Source of the DNA: an uncultured Flavobacteriaceae bacterium
GTDB taxonomy: Bacteria > Bacteroidota > Bacteroidia > Flavobacteriales > Flavobacteriaceae
Direction of reading: 5' to 3'
DNA: 5,584 nt
Assembly (NCBI GenBank): GCA_938041595.1
Contig: CALITN010000016.1
Location: forward strand, 1 to 5,584
Below, in pieces: positions 5,384 through 5,584 of this stretch. Under the pieces are notes generated by a model. It saw only the letters and a list, made by a program, of their open reading frames with translations. It was not told the DNA's origin and made no database searches. The position numbers were made by a program, and so were the translations under genes. How positions within the stretch are numbered: position 1 is the stretch's first letter; each line of letters begins with the position of its first letter.

Positions 5384-5584
5384 CCTTGACAACGATCCAA
5401 ATAAGCTCTTGCTTCAGGCCCTTTGTTGAATAGCAAATCCAAGCTGCTCAAGTTGCTAAGAAAACCATATTTGGATTCAAATACTTGCGTATAGTGCGGA
5501 AAGGGAGGGAGTGTCTGTTTTGCATTCAAAAGTGATTCTTGTAATTGGTGCTTGGCAAAATTCAAGGCAACGTCTTTCTGAGGG
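5380..5584 (-). CDS. WbqC family protein, C-terminal fragment
   Basis: The minus-strand frame ends in TAG (complement of 5380-5382) and stays open to the window edge, giving 67 residues. The gene therefore starts outside the window; the TTG at 5563-5565 is an internal leucine, not a start, because codons P-Q-K-D-V-A precede it in frame. The visible end, HYTQVFESKYGFLSNLSSLD followed by LLFNKGPEARAYL, matches the characteristic C-terminus of WbqC-like proteins (Y.QVF...F..NLSILDLLFN.GP). In flavobacteria I recall a WbqC gene beside this EEP/rhomboid block, followed by lepB and dapB. WbqC was named from an O-antigen gene cluster; its biochemical role is not established. The gene faces the preceding operon and overlaps it by four bases. 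Confidence 0.82.
   Translation of the reverse strand, partial: PQKDVALNFAKHQLQESLLNAKQTLPPFPHYTQVFESKYGFLSNLSSLDLLFNKGPEARAYLDRCQG

Noticed and set aside
5375..5399. Possible terminator stem between TTGG and CCAA flanking the convergent stops.
   Set aside because: Only about four pairs with a long loop and no T-run; too weak to call.
5380..5565. Reading the minus-strand gene as a complete 61-residue protein starting at the TTG at 5563-5565.
   Set aside because: The frame remains open to the window edge with WbqC-like residues before it, so this is a fragment of a longer gene.

Overview
The window looks like chromosomal core sequence from a member of the Bacteroidota, most likely order Flavobacteriales. 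The evidence is the gene order (TPR protein, ribH, a small membrane protein, mutL, two rhomboids, a membrane-anchored EEP-family protein, then a convergent WbqC-family gene), which I recall as a recurring flavobacterial neighbourhood. Start codons also lack clear Shine-Dalgarno sequences, and there is one match to the Bacteroidota -7 promoter consensus. I cannot name a genus. No mobile element, CRISPR array, tRNA, rRNA or phage signature was seen, and no stretch longer than about 75 bases lies outside a gene.

Layout. Bases 1-140 hold the last 45 codons of a probable TPR protein. ribH (lumazine synthase, 152-631) follows 11 bases later. The only real intergenic gap (632-704) contains a candidate promoter. 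A 98-residue single-pass membrane protein of unknown function (705-1001) overlaps mutL by one base (TGATG). mutL (1001-2770) overlaps the first rhomboid gene by one base (TAATG). The first rhomboid (2770-3507) is one base from the second (3509-4366), and a three-TM endonuclease/exonuclease/phosphatase-fold gene (4376-5383) begins 9 bases after that. A WbqC-family gene enters from the right on the minus strand; its stop codon overlaps the stop of the preceding gene within the palindrome CTAG (5380-5383).

The genes do not form one pathway: riboflavin synthesis, mismatch repair, intramembrane proteolysis and a membrane-tethered hydrolase are packed into a tight co-directional block. From 705 to 5383 the spacing (overlaps of 1 base, gaps of 1 and 9) argues for one transcript with translational coupling. 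The two upstream genes may be part of it or form a separate unit.

The most notable observation is in MutL. Its N-terminal ATPase and its beta-clamp-binding motif (QQLLFP) are intact, but the three conserved endonuclease-site motifs of nuclease-type MutL are all altered, suggesting a nicking-deficient MutL. Lesser points are the divergent pair of rhomboids (one with a ~50-residue insertion, one with a C-terminal extra domain and a GASA serine motif), the uncharacterised small membrane protein, and the stop-overlapping convergent gene pair. I see no convincing undescribed system here; this is an ordinary, conserved chromosomal region with some features worth checking.
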